Source: Cristatella mucedo
Lineage: Eukaryota > Bryozoa > Phylactolaemata > Cristatellidae
DNA: 64,000 nucleotides
NCBI GenBank assembly: GCA_009760855.2
Contig: WPIO01000002.1
Location: 14,130,001 to 14,194,000, forward strand
Direction of reading: 5' to 3'
Shown here: one piece after another, positions 32,501-57,772 of the stretch
Position numbering within the stretch: the stretch's first letter is position 1
How the letters are laid out: each line of letters begins with the position of its first letter
The notes under the pieces: model-generated
The model's database searches: none
Told to the model about the DNA's origin: nothing
The model's input: the letters and a program-made list of their open reading frames with translations, nothing else
Translations under genes and position numbers: made by a program

Positions 32501-35500
32501 AATTTTCAAGAACTATGAAATAGGTAATGTGTTTGAACAGTTAATGTAACTAGGTATCAAGCATGGAAGGAATGAAGATAGTTGCTCTGAATTTTAAAAA
32601 TGAACCAGGTATATGTCTGGAAGCATACGGACTGAACGTCGTACACTCTGTAGGTTCCTTTAAGCAAGAGTTGGACCACTACCCTTTGAAAAGCAAAGCC
32701 TCGCTGTAACATCCAGATAAAGCTGCTACTTGACCAGTGTCTTATTATTATTATTATTATTATAGACTTCCGTGATTACTATATTATATTGTTATTGTTA
32801 TTATTATTGAATTACTGTGTGTAGCATGCAGCGAAATCAGCTAATACCTTAGCACCGAGATAGATTTAAAATAAAGTATATTGAGGATACACATTGGTAT
32901 GCAACTGTAGTCGCCATATCAGTTAAAGGTTGCATAAGGATGTAAGTGAAAAAAGAGCCAATGGTCGTATCAAACGTGAACGAAGTTGTACTTGGTGCAA
33001 CAGAATTTTTTAGAATTCAGGCTTTGTCGGCATTGACTCACTGCCTACTGCAGTTTTGTTCAATGAGTTCTGCCATCTTACTTTGGTTCGGAATTGGAGA
33101 AGCCAGCAGCCACCTTATATGAATTGGATAGAAAATTATTCAATTGTATTTTGGAAGCTCACTCGCATCAAAATTATTTGCTCGTGATACCTTATTATGA
33201 AGTGCAATACGATTTTTTTATTTTGTATACTGCAACCAAACTTCCTATGCGAGCACTAGCGATCACGTGCCGACGGTGGATACTAAGCAGTGACATTTTA
33301 AAACATGCTAGCAGGGGCTTTGGAAATACTCTTGTGCCTGGGACTTGGCCATATTTGCCTGCTGGAAATCTGCAAGATTCTAGGGGTTTCAATTTAGTAA
33401 ATGTTGCTGTGCAATCATTTCAGAGGGTGTGCTCATTACTTGGGGCTCCATCGGATCTGCTGTAGCAGTTATGGTCTCATCGATCGTGCTCTTAGTGGGC
33501 ATTTTAAAGGTAAGCTTGTTGCCATCATCCCGCGAATGAAGTGAGCAAGCTCTCGCATTAGAACTGGCCGGCGCTTGTACGCTCGCATTTAGTACCGTAG
33601 GCCGGGCTCAACTCGTGAGATCGACCTGAGGCCCGTGCTCTTCTTTGTCAGAGTGCAGCACTGGAGCCTCGAGTGCTCAGCAAGCTCGAGGGGCTCAGCT
33701 GGCAGCTATATACGTTCTGCTATAGCGACAGCAATCTGCTGCTGCTGCTGCTACTGCTGCTCTCGTCTTGCAGTGCAGGCATTGTGCATGTGGTTTAGGC
33801 ATCGGTTAAAGGGAGTCGCTAGATAATCAAGATCTTGCTATTTGGTGCTCGATACAGTGCTGCAAAATTATGCACAATATGAAAGAGTGGATAACATGAG
33901 GCATGTGAGACGAAAAAGGAAGCGTGTGAGCCTTCGTGAGGGGGGTTAGTGTGCCATGGGGGCTGAGAGTGTGCCGGGCTCATCGTGGATTGGTAAGCAA
34001 GTTAGTGCCGGTGCATTTCTTCAGTGGCCCGTACCTGCCAGTCCTCGGTGGGCAGCAGCTGTCGCTTCTCTTCACTGAATGATTGAGAGAGACGAGACAC
34101 TTAAGGGTAAACAGTGGCTATTGTTTGTATACGATTCACACTAGTCAAATGTCTGACAGCTTCGTTTTGGTGGCTTTGATCAGACCAAAAGTTCACGTCA
34201 GGCTTGTTAGAAACGGGTGTCTGGGAAGGGCAGTCCGAAAGACCCGTGCAGTGCCCTTGTCCACCTGGTGGAGCCGTCTCTGTCAAATCATTGCCTATAG
34301 CTTGAGGAAACCAATTGCTGTGGTCACACCAAAATGCCAGTATTCGTTTTTTAAGTACTTAAATTCTCAAACCAAGATGTGGTAGTTTTAAAGTGAAGCT
34401 TCAAAATAGACCGATTCAACAGCCTCAGTTATATAGTAGCAGAAGAGCAGCATCGGCTTTCACCTTCGCTTGCAGCAGGGAGCTCCTTAGAGCTCCCTGC
34501 TGTAGGTAGGACTCGAACTCACCACCTGGGCAGAGAAGTGCGAGCACCTTACCACTGGCCCAAAACTCGGTGGCATCGAGGTGATCAATTCGAGTGAAAA
34601 TTAGTTTGTTCCTTTAAATAGTGGTAGCAGTTACTAGTGCTGTTGCCTTCCCATCGTTTGGAGGCTGCTGAGTACTGCTTGATTGACACTGGGCTTCCGA
34701 CAGTCATGCTTGGGCAGGTGACCTTAAGCCCATGATTAGTACCAAATGATAAAAACCTTGTCCTGCCTTGTGTGTTGATCGCTCACTCGTTCTTCTGCTA
34801 TTTGTAATGTTCAACGCCCAGGTTGTTTGCTATTGAAACTGGGCTCGTAAGCAGGACTTCATACATAGTTTGAATGCTGTGCTGAACCAGGCATCGGGTT
34901 AAGCTAATGCATTGTTAGCTGGTTTCGTCTAGTTCGTTGAGAGACTCTACCTGGTGCTGGAGAAAACAGCCGAGATGTCCTGTGAATATCCCGGACTCCA
35001 GCGATTTGATGTTACAGCATTTTATGACCCGGGTGCTGGGTTCGAGACATGCAGCATGCAATTCTTTATTGGCCCATACAAGGGGGGAGAGCCACTGAGC
35101 AGGTCTTAGCCCATGGGTAAGTTGCATGCACTTCACAACACAGGTCACGGGTTTGCATTCGGCAGTAGCCAACCCTCCATTGCCTGCTGCAAGTGAGTTG
35201 ATATCTGCCAGTGCTCTTGTGTACGTCTGTGTAATAAATGGGGTTTTTGAATCAACCGACCTTGGCCTTTCTTTCTTTTTCACAGAACGGCACTTTATGC
35301 TTCACCAGCACCTTACATTTCTTGTATTAAGCTTGCTTTTATATCCACCGAAGAGTCTGTTCTTATTTCACAGATGAGTTGCCACTGGCTATTAAATAAT
35401 ATAGCATGCTACTTGTGATCATAATTGAAGCTAATGCCTGGAAACGATGCCTCGTCAGCATGTGTAAACCACCCGTAAAACAAAAATACTTCATTTATAT

Positions 35501-36224
35501 AAAGCACCGTCACGTCGACGATGACCGCATCGGTGCCCTAAGAGAACTTACTCTCTATCCAGGCCCTTTACTTTTGCATCAGGGCTCGAGCCCACAGCCT
35601 TGGTCGTTAAAGGCAAGCACCTTACCCCTGGACCTCAAGGAATGTCAGGAGCTTTGTGCGAGCTGTGCAAAAAGCACTGTATAGTCGTGTGGACGTGAGA
35701 AGGAAGTCTGTGCCCGGCTAGTACTCATCATGAGATGCAGCTTCATTACTAGCCAACTAAGCCGTCTGCTGATGCCATTTGTTTGGTTGCTGTGGTGCTA
35801 GTAGTGGTCCTATTTGGTTCCACTGTGGCTGCGATTGCAGGACCTATGGCAGCTGATGATTCCCTGGATGGTGGCCGTGGTGCTGCTCATAGTTCTCGAT
35901 GTCGTCGTTCTCATCTTTAACACCATAGTCGTTGGCTTCTTCTCCTTCAGCGTCGTCGTAATGCTGCTCTGGATTGCATCCACCACGGTCAACGTAAGCT
36001 GCGGCTACGGCCGTCCCGACTGGCATATAATCGAAGTACCGTTAGGGTTTCTCATGCGATCGTATTAGCTGGTGTATTAAGCATCCTACTCTTTGCTTGA
36101 TTACAGTCTGCACTCTCTCCTGAATCAGCAGAATTAGCTGATTAGCAGAAGAGAAAAACCTCGAGCTTGTAAACCTTTAATATGGCTGTCCCTTGCATAC
36201 TTATTTGAATAGTGGCTTTCAGCT

Positions 36225-36285
<61 letters not shown>

Positions 36286-36377
36286 TGTATGTATATATAT
36301 ATATATATATTATTAGCTGAAAGCCACTATTCAAATAATATATATATATATTTTTATTTGAATAGTGGCTTTCAGCT

Positions 36378-36437
<60 letters not shown>

Positions 36438-39400
36438 TTTTCTTGCTGTAGACATATGTACAGAATTGTCTTCCTGGCTGTCTGCTTGTCACTTTTAATC
36501 GCGTGATTGCAGCGCTCGACGTTTGTAAGTGTACGATTCTGAGATATGAACTATTTACAACCACCGGTCGTGGTCCAGCTTTAATGCTGTTGTAACTACA
36601 GTTAGTGTCACTGTTCCTTCGGTAGTAGCTTCAAAGACGGTTTGTGACGCTCTCGTGCGACCTTCGTCTCGTGCATTTGATGTATGTGTCCTATTTGATA
36701 ACTGTTTTTAAAATTCGAAAGCTTCATTAAGAAGACTGCTATCAAAGCTAGCCATCACCTTTGATCCCAGTCCAAGATTAGCAACTGTCTGCCTTTGTGA
36801 GTTGGTAAAACCCTAAACTAGCTCCATAGTTCTATCTCGGCTAGATTATTGCTATTCCATTTTGGCTGGGCTACCGAAAAAAGCCACTAGGCCACTGCAG
36901 CTGATGGTGAATATGGCTGAAAGGCTAGTATACAAATTTAAGATGTTTGACCACGTGTCTGCTTTGCTGAAGAAGCCGCGATGGCTCCTGGTCGATCAAC
37001 GGATACAGTGCACAATTCTTACTCTGACCCAGAAGGTCCCCCGTGGCTTGGCTCTTTCATACCTAGCTAAACTGCTGTACTAGTTTCAGCCTCCTCGTGC
37101 CCTCAGGTTCTCTGAGGACAAAACATTAGCTGTTCCATTCCTAAGCTCAATGACCGTTGGCAGCAGAAGGTTTTTGCTCTGCAGTAGCTACACTATGCAG
37201 CATCTTGCCACAATTCTTATGCAAAGACATCTGCTGTCCTGCTACCGACTGTAGCTCATCTTTTTTGGTCGTCCTTTGATACTGCTTCCAGGCAACTCAC
37301 TTCCTCGACTGCCCTCGTGACTCAGCTGTGCATCTCACTTTTCTTTATTGCGTTAGGTCAAGTCGGTTGGCTACCATATGCGCACCGAAAGCCACTTAGG
37401 CTTTGAGTTCGCTATAGAAAAATTTCCTTCGTAAAATTTCCATTTTGCCTTGTGGCTTTTTGGAGTTACAGACGGAGATAAATTACCTTGTAAACTATGA
37501 TGGCGCTATATCAAATGTATTATCATTATTACTATTTTTATTATTAATCCGTGCTATACTGACCAGTGTGGTTCTGTAGCCCTGCAGATATTTTTCTTAC
37601 TTATTTTGGGGTCATAAAGCACAAAATGGCCATGTTGATGCACCGTTTTACTCTTTTGGAAGTAGGGCTATGCTGTAAGTGTCAGCAGGTGCTTTGCTAT
37701 GTTCAAGCAAGTGTTAATATCAAATTAAAAAACTGCTGCGCGTGCTTGCATGACTTTAGCCATGTAAATGAAGCCGATTGAGTCTGAGTCTGTAGTTTTT
37801 GCTCATGACTTGTGCGATTCATGGACTGCCCTCTAAACGTGCCGATCCAAGGTTCCTGTTCTTTCTCAGGTATTCTGTGAGCTGTGCGTGATATCTCACT
37901 TTCAAGAGGTACGTGTCGGCCGAGGTCGCACCGACGATTATCTCAACTCATCAATGAGCAATGGGGTATGCCTTGTGTCACTTCCGTCTCTCACTGCTTG
38001 AAAGCCTTTGCTGTCTGCTTGTGGAGTTCTTTGCCTAGTCTCGTTGTCTGTCTATGTTGATGCTGAAGATCAGTGGTTGCCAGAGCATCGCCCGAAATTC
38101 AAGATAGACCAATCTGCACAGTATCTAGTTGTACTGACAATTTCATTCTCATGCTTATACCATAATGCTTATACAGGTGCTAAATTTCATTGACAATAAC
38201 AACAATAATAATAATGAGACATTTGTGTTGTGCCCTAAGAGAACTAAATGTCTTAAGAGGCACTTTACTTATGCTGCAAAGAAAGCATATTAATTGATTG
38301 GTGATCTCATGCACCATGTCAGTACGCACAAGTCAGTACCCAGGACAATTCACATGGACCCAGAAAGTGATGATTGTAGTATTATTAGCTTACTTTTTAA
38401 ATGTCCAAGTCAGTGGATCAAGTCGGGAGTGGTTTCGAGGCTTTGGGAGCCAACGAACGAAAGGCACAGTCTACAAAAGATGTGAGATTGGTTAGAGGCA
38501 CGGAGCTAAACGACTTGAGGTAGAAGAGTGCATGGTATGCTGCCTAGCCTTATTGGGAAGCAGTGTGGCAGGTTAGGCTGGAGCAAGAGAATGGAGGTCC
38601 CTAAAACTTGAGTGACAACCTTAAAGTATGCTGCCTGTTGGAGAGCCGGTGCAGGTCGGAGAGTAGTTGTGTAACGTAGCGATTGTGATCTTCACGACAG
38701 ACAAGCTTGGCTGCCGAGTTTTGCATCAACTGTAGCCCCTTGTTGCACAAGCAGGAAGACCTGCCGTAGTAGTGAGTTACAGAAGTCGAGACAGGATGTC
38801 ACAAATGCATGGATTAGCTTGGATGTGCTACTCTTCTCTAAGCAGGCCCGAGTTTTTATAAGGATGTGTATCTGAAAGTATTCTGGCTTGACTGTGAAGC
38901 TGATTTGGTCGTGTAGTGCACCCAGATTTTGTGCAGATGCAACAGCAGATGTGCTGACCGATCCCATTTTGAGGGTTAGATTTTTTCAAGTTTGAATAAC
39001 ATTATGTTTGCCCATAATGTTGCCCATTATGTTGGTTGGTTGAAGCATTATTTAATTTTAGAAAGTCTGCTGCCATTCATGTACAAATGTCAGCAGTGCA
39101 TACGGCAAGGGAGTCGCGAATTTAGAGAGAGGGGAGAGAGAGAGAATGAAAGGAATCAGAGCACAAGCACAGTTATGTATCGTCTGCCTAAAAACGATAG
39201 CCTAGATTGTGCTTGGCGATTACATTGGCTCTCTTGCTTTTGTCAATCGGAACAAGCTCTGAAACCACTTGATGTGACTGTGCTAATTCCTACATTATCT
39301 TGATGAGGGTCTTTGCTCTAGCGACCCGAGTCGTTAAGGTGGCGAATATGCGACCTCGATGCCATACTCTGCTTGGTGATTATGTTGCATGTCTATTCAT

Positions 39401-39637
39401 CTGTAGCATGTAACTGCATACCCTGCTGACGTCCACGAGGTCCTGCTCACTAACGAGCTGTGGACGACGACAAGCAGCACAGCAAGCTCTGGTGTGAGCA
39501 GTCCACGTATAGCAGCCAACGGCCATGACTCGCACCATTTATACGGCCATGCTTCTTCGGCCCATGAAAACGACGCGGCAAAGGACAAAGATGAGGCCTC
39601 TTCTGGTGCTGCGAATGTTGCACACGTAACATCTTAG
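29530..39637 (+). CDS. Six-exon four-transmembrane protein, 222 residues
   Basis: Assembled from splice sites and phase. Exons are 29530-29604, 32439-32523, 33424-33509, 35841-35993, 37870-37908 and 39407-39637. All junctions have AG/GT and the phases agree (0, 1, 0, 0, 0). Acceptors at 32,438 and 33,423 have good pyrimidine tracts; donors include GTAATG, GTAAGC, GTAAGC and GTACGT. A Cys-rich N-terminus (RRCCCLRDLRK) leads into TM1 (about 16-35), a loop, TM2 (55-82, GVLITWGSIGSAVAVMV), TM3 (88-108) and TM4 (109-128). A short VISHFQE motif and a hydrophilic Ser/Ala/His-rich tail of 76 residues ending HVTS follow. The layout resembles invertebrate four-TM LAPTM/DUF4728-like proteins, but that link is weak. 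The exon-1 acceptor at 29,490-29,491 leaves the frame open upstream, so a further 5' exon is possible. Introns carry SINE and LINE pieces. Confidence 0.72.
30820..31205 (-). mobile_element. SINE-like element with separated tail and tRNA head
   Basis: The tail (TTTATATAGTGCTCTACG, then AACTAAATCTCAATCCAGGT) is at 30,838-30,890. The tRNA-like part is at 31,140-31,200, with GGACTTGAACCAGCGACCTG as minus-strand box B and GCACCTTATCCCTAGGCTA as box A. The 250 bases between could be a longer body or an insertion. Confidence 0.5.
34425..34565 (-). mobile_element. tRNA-derived SINE, subfamily 2
   Basis: Carries CAGCCTCAGTTATATAGTAG, the AGCAGAAGAGCAGC segment, then GTAGGACTCGAACTCACCAC (box B, minus) and GCACCTTACCACTGGCC (box A, minus). 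It lies in intron 3 of the tetraspan gene. Confidence 0.6.
35484..35640 (-). mobile_element. tRNA-derived SINE with LINE-type tail
   Basis: Tail TTCATTTATATAAAGCACC, a short insertion, GAGAACTTACTCTCTATCCA, then GGGCTCGAGCCCACAGCC (box B, minus) and GCACCTTACCCCTGGACC (box A, minus). It lies 200 bases upstream of tetraspan exon 4. Confidence 0.65.
36195..36436. repeat. TA-rich palindrome with three copies of a 30-bp arm
   Basis: TTTGAATAGTGGCTTTCAGC followed by TAATAATA occurs at about 36,204-36,230. Its inverse complement is at about 36,310-36,338 and a third, forward copy at about 36,357-36,383. Between the first two lie (TA)n, (TATG)n and (TA)n; after the third comes another (TA)n of about 55 bases. 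The inverted pair can fold into a hairpin with a TA-rich loop. Confidence 0.85.
36715..37500 (+). mobile_element. L2-like LINE family 1, 3' part, plus strand
   Basis: Encodes pieces of the region after the reverse transcriptase (LDYCYSILAGLPKKATRPL-like, RLVYKFKMFDHV, KKPRWLLVDQRI). These match the minus-strand copy at 25.4-25.7 kb. It ends with the family 1 3' sequence (GGAGTTACAGACGGAGATAA). Stops are present. It lies in intron 4 of the tetraspan gene. Confidence 0.65.
38195..38990 (-). mobile_element. L2-like LINE family 2, 3' part, minus strand
   Basis: The left end has (ATT)n and a tail like the plus-strand copy at 55.4 kb. The coding part includes SAQNLGALHDQISF, ACLEKSSTSKLIHAFVTS and LDFCNSLL, which align with NLGVIFQSDLSLDD and DTTSKLVHAFVTSRLDFCNS of the 54.6-kb copy. 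Degenerate. Confidence 0.65.
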
Positions 39638-39639
39638 TA

Positions 39640-40590
39640 TTTTATCGGAGACGCTGAGGCTGCTAGAACTAGGCTATTTGCTGTGACGTGATCATCGATG
39701 CCGACCTACTTTGGTACTGCATGCCTTCGTACACGGCTCTATATGAGAACGGAGTGTATGGAGGCTACCGGAAATGTCAGTACAGCCCGGCATAAGTTCT
39801 TGCATTGCTTGCACAACCTTTTAGTTCGACATCACAGGACGACAGAACAAGTGTGCAAAAGTGACCGCGAGTCTTCCCCCCCAACGGCTTTGGTAGGCTG
39901 TGTAGTGAGCCCAGCCAAGTGCCGTGGTGCAATTTGGCCTCGAGATCTGAGACCTCCAGATCAGGCAGATTATGTGTGCCTTATTTGTGCAAAACTGCTC
40001 ATTATGCTACAGAAGCAAGCTGCCTTGTGATTGGGATTCATGAGTCTTCCTCTCTCATCGTTTGTTGTCATGTAACCTCCTGATAGATCTGCATCTGCAT
40101 TAAGGACGTGGTCATCATGCACCTCAGCTGTGCCAGGAGATGAACTCATGATTACCTTCTTCGATTGAGTTCATTGGTGCAAGCTCAGTGTTTGAGCCCA
40201 TATCTTTAGTGGTCGGCCATAGGTCGTTTTCATTCTCTTGTTGATGACTGGGAATGCACGTGCTTCTCTATACAGCTCTATAGCTTAGATCACCGATACT
40301 GCCGCATTTTATTTTATGATGCTATCGAAGATTTGTATAACGCAGCTACGTGATATACCTGTGCATACAATCTCCTAAGCTTTTTTCTGTTCATTCGCAT
40401 GCATTTACCATAGTTTTGGCTAACATCCTTGGACCTGGCCCTCCAATGTATTTCCATGGCTCACCGTTTATCGGTGACTCCGGGAGTGGTGCAACTTTGC
40501 GTGTGCAGTTTCTGGAAATTCTGGGTTATGCTATGGCAGCTATGCTGTGCTAATGGAAGCCGTGTTTGCATGCAGCTGTTTGGAGACTTA
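39640..40590. other. Host DNA between the tetraspan gene and the Gypsy trace
   Basis: Probably the tetraspan 3' untranslated region in part; an AATAAA lies at about 40,622. No other feature recognised. Confidence 0.35.
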
Positions 40591-40599
40591 AAGGCAGCA

Positions 40600-41190
40600 A
40601 AGCCGGTGTTTTTAAAGAGCAAATAAATGTGAGAGCTTCGAATAGCAACCTTTGTTTAATCGTATTGATGTCCGTTCCGGTGTCTAACTGGAAGCATATG
40701 CCGCTGATGTCGTTAACAACCACCATCAGAGCAGTAATGCTCGCGTCTACCGAAAAAGTTCGCATCCTAACCTCATAGCCTGTGACAGCGCTGTCGCCTC
40801 CCAGCACGGAATGCAGCCCAGCCTGGCACTGACTACTGAAATGGTGGAGTCGGTTGCACTGGTAGCAGCAGCATCCTTGATCAGGGCAATCGGCTCGAGA
40901 CGCTCTATGTCTCCTACCGCAAGTCTGACAAAGCAGCTTCTTTGGTCCGGGCGTAGCGACATCCGGTTTCGAAGCGGCCTCGCTAAACCTGCTGTCTACC
41001 CTGGCTGTGGCTGTGCAGCATCTCTCTCACTTTGGCTGGTAGGTTCTTACCACCCGAAGCCTGACTGCTCATCTCATGCCACGTCTTGCCTGTGGTTTCG
41101 AACGAGAGCCAAATATCAGTGGCCGCCTGCAGCGTCAGCTCAGATTCACGGATAAGCAGTTCTTGCAACATGAGCTCTAGGCTGAACTAA
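40600..41190 (-). mobile_element. Ty3/Gypsy retrotransposon trace, gag end and protease
   Basis: On the minus strand the piece at 40,983-41,171 reads LIRESELTLQAATDIWLSFE, like the capsid C-terminus of Ty3/Gypsy Gag. After a decayed zinc-knuckle area, the piece at 40,600-40,800 reads VVVNDISGICFQLDTGTDIN, a retroviral-type aspartic protease active site (LDTG). No reverse transcriptase or LTR was found nearby, so this is a small, old fragment. Confidence 0.55.
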
Positions 41191-41519
41191 ACACTTCTTT
41201 GTCCCGAGTCCTAAAATTGCAATTTTGCCTTTGAGCATAACGAAGATAGAAACGAGTCAAACGGCGTAGCCAACTGAAGATTCCAAAGCCGGTAACTTTG
41301 CAGTTCCTTGCCTTTCCGCGACCAATTGTTTCAAACCAAAATGAAACATATTAAAAACTAGGATAAAAAAGCAGAGCTGAACACATACTACAAATTTTAC
41401 TCCGATTCGTGAAATATTAGTTGAGTTATTCAATTTACAAGGCACCAGCGAACCCAGGAAATGAAGCTGTTTAAAAGTCACAAGTATGCACCTCAACAAA
41501 CTTCAAGCATCTATAGCGA

Positions 41520-41740
41520 TCTACCGAGGTTCGACGAGTTGGGATTCAAGTCGCATATAATGCAGAGATCGGTAAATCTTCTATTTGTAGATTTATTGCT
41601 TCCGGTTTACATCCGGGTTTGGCGTGGTTTGAATAATGAATTTTTCTTTTCATGCGGAAGTCGTCAGAACTTCCGATCCAAGTTCTAACATATTTGCCGT
41701 TCGAAAGGTACCATAAACATATATTCGATTGTCGGACAGA
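41520..41740 (+). repeat. Unclassified interspersed repeat, copy 2
   Basis: Contains AAGTCGCATATAATGCAG, TTGCTTCCGGTTTACATCCG, GCGGAAGTCGTCAGAACTTC and CGAAAGGTACCATAAAC, in the same order as the stretch at 23.56-23.80 kb. Confidence 0.55.
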
Positions 41741-41744
41741 TGTT

Positions 41745-43415
41745 ATAGGTATTTCCTTGACTTTTCCCCTTTGGACCGTCTATAGTGTACCTTGGAAACC
41801 TAATGCACAAGTCGGCATACAGGACCACTGAGGACAAGGTGACAGCTACTAAAAAGCCACACAGCCGACGGACATCAGCAGCCTCGGATCAATTGCAGGG
41901 ATGGCAAAATACTATTGCATATATGCTAGCCCAACTTGGTGCACTTATTGCATCCCCTGTAAGAACTGCTCTAAAAGCAAAGTAGTGGGCTGTTGCTTGC
42001 CAACATGCACTACGTCCAGTCGATTAGCTGATGGAGTGACCAAGTGAGTTTGCTTCTCCTATGATGTCCAATAGCAAGTATAGCTTTTAGCAGATTGAGA
42101 ATGGGTCTTCAAAAGTAATCTTCAGTGTTACTCACATGCACTTATATTTATTCGGTCAGGAACTTCGTGCCGTTTGACGATCACAGTCAACTCATCACTA
42201 TCCTTGGCCCTAAGATGGGCATTCCACCCATTGATTCTATGTCCATTGGGCTGCTGTGCTTCCTGCATCTGAGAATATAGCATCGAGTACAGGCCATCAG
42301 AAGATCGTGCCGATGCTAATACCATGTCACGACAAAAGCTATACACGATAAAGACATACACACATCACACTGCCATGTGCTTTTTTGCAATACAAGAAGC
42401 CAAGACAAATCAGGAATGGCAATACTGTTACAGCCGAGGTGCATCTTTATATTTTTTCTTTCTTTTTTTGTTGGTCATTTTAGGATAACAATTCAGAAAG
42501 CAGCAGCCTACGCAATACCTATCGCCGGTGCATGCACCAGGAATGAAGCCAGGTCTATGGCAAAAGTGCCAGGCCCTGACCTCGGAAGAGGCAGCTAATC
42601 ATTACATGGCTGGAGAAAAAAAGAGGTGGGGCAGGCAGCCTGAGCTGCCAGCACTTCCGAGTTTAAGTTTCGGTTTCACACCATTCGGGTGGGTTTAATG
42701 AGATGGATGAGCCAGGGCCCATGGCCCTTTCCTGTGTCTATAACGAGGGCTAATACATCGTACATAAAAATGATGTCCTGCTGAGTAGCTGAAAACTGAG
42801 TGCCATTCAAGCAGGAAGGAATACTTAAACGAATGCAGAACCGGCACACGATGCCAGCATTCCAGACGATTCGTGCATTGGTCACCTAAGTAAGCAATGC
42901 CAAAATATAAAAACTTGTTACCAAATACCTGCAAAGCACGAACAAAGGCAAGAATGTCAAAGCAAGCGAATCCCAGTAAAGACACAGCATCTGCTGACTC
43001 GTACGCTCGAGCACATGTTATTATTATGAATGACACACTACTGTGAAGAGACTTAACAGCCCGGTTTAAAAAGTGAGCATATCTATGAGGCCGACTGGCT
43101 TACAATATTGAAACTGTTCGGAAGGCAATCGATCGCCCCATTCATCATCAATGGACGGACAAGACATTGTCCGCTACAAGGCTGTAGAGAGCAACGCATC
43201 CAAAGCTGATAACGCAGCACAGAGACGCAACGCCACGAGTCTCATCAGCGGTCGCCGGTGACCAGCACTGACAGATTGCAAGCATTTGTAAGACTGAAGC
43301 AACTTCACCAGGTTGCGCAAATCAAGCAATAATGAGCGAATGTCTAAAACTATGATACAACCTATTATTGCCTGGCTTCGGGGTGTGAGTGCTGTGAGCT
43401 GTCAGCAAATCAACT
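41745..43415. other. Host DNA downstream of the sulfotransferase stop
   Basis: Likely contains the 3' untranslated region of the minus-strand sulfotransferase; a minus-strand AATAAA is at about 42,146-42,151. No exon, RNA gene or clear repeat was recognised. Confidence 0.35.
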
Positions 43416-43418
43416 AGG

Positions 43419-57183
<13,765 letters not shown>

Positions 57184-57625
57184 TTACCGTACAGCGGTCG
57201 AGTTCTAGCCCATGCAACTCGACGCGGTTACCTTTACGAGTCCATGCGACCGGTCATGAAGGTCATGCCGACGCGATGGAACGCAGCAACGCTTGCAATG
57301 CGTCGCCGAACCGCAAGCCAATATTGGTTGTACTGAGCGGTGCAAATGAAGGTGAGCCCCAGGAGCCCGCGAAGCCTCGACTGCCAGCAAAGGTCAAGGT
57401 TGGCGTTCGCTCCGTACTCCGAGCTGTACGTCCGAGCTCCGGCTCTTCCCGACGCCGCCTGGGGACAGGTGCGAATGTCGATAGAAACTCCCAGAAATGA
57501 TCTCGCCCGCCAAGCTAGCTCCAGCGGCTCCGGCTCCTGCTGGCTAACGCAGCCCAAGTGCCGGCCAAGAAAGAAAAGTCGCCGCCGGAAAATCGCAGGG
57601 CAGCTACGATGGGAAATAAATGAAT
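57184..57625. other. GC-rich promoter and 5' region of the sulfotransferase
   Basis: CG-rich sequence directly upstream of the sulfotransferase ATG. A possible splice donor on the minus strand (AAAG|GTAACC, about 57,229) suggests a 5' untranslated exon. Long open frames occur on both strands. One on minus (57,234-57,557) contains GLTFICTAQYNQYWLAVRR and one on plus starts at 57,276 and meets a GTGAGC donor after 25 codons. Neither can be assigned. Confidence 0.4.
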
Positions 57626-57627
57626 AA

Positions 57628-57772
57628 ATAAATATAATTCATTTGTAAAGCGCCCCAAGAGAACTTAATCTCTATTCAGGCTCTTCACGTTTGCCTCGGG
57701 GCACGAGCCCACAACCTCGGCCAGATCATCGTCGGGGACTAGCACCTTAACCGCTAGACCAAACCAGGCCGT
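57628..57772 (-). mobile_element. tRNA-derived SINE with LINE-type tail
   Basis: AATAAATA, TTCATTTGTAAAGCGCCCCA, AGAGAACTTAATCTCTATTC as tail, then CGGGGCACGAGCCCACAACC (box B, minus) and GCACCTTAACCGCTAGACCA (box A, minus). The clearest copy on this strand. Confidence 0.75.

Noticed and set aside
33094-33465. A 123-codon plus-strand frame overlapping the acceptor of tetraspan exon 3
   Set aside because: It has no hydrophobic pattern or motif and lies mostly in the intron; the exon reading in the other frame is better supported.
57234-57557. A 107-codon minus-strand frame upstream of the sulfotransferase
   Set aside because: It lies in a CG-rich promoter area where all frames are long; a 5' untranslated exon is more likely, but it cannot be excluded as coding.
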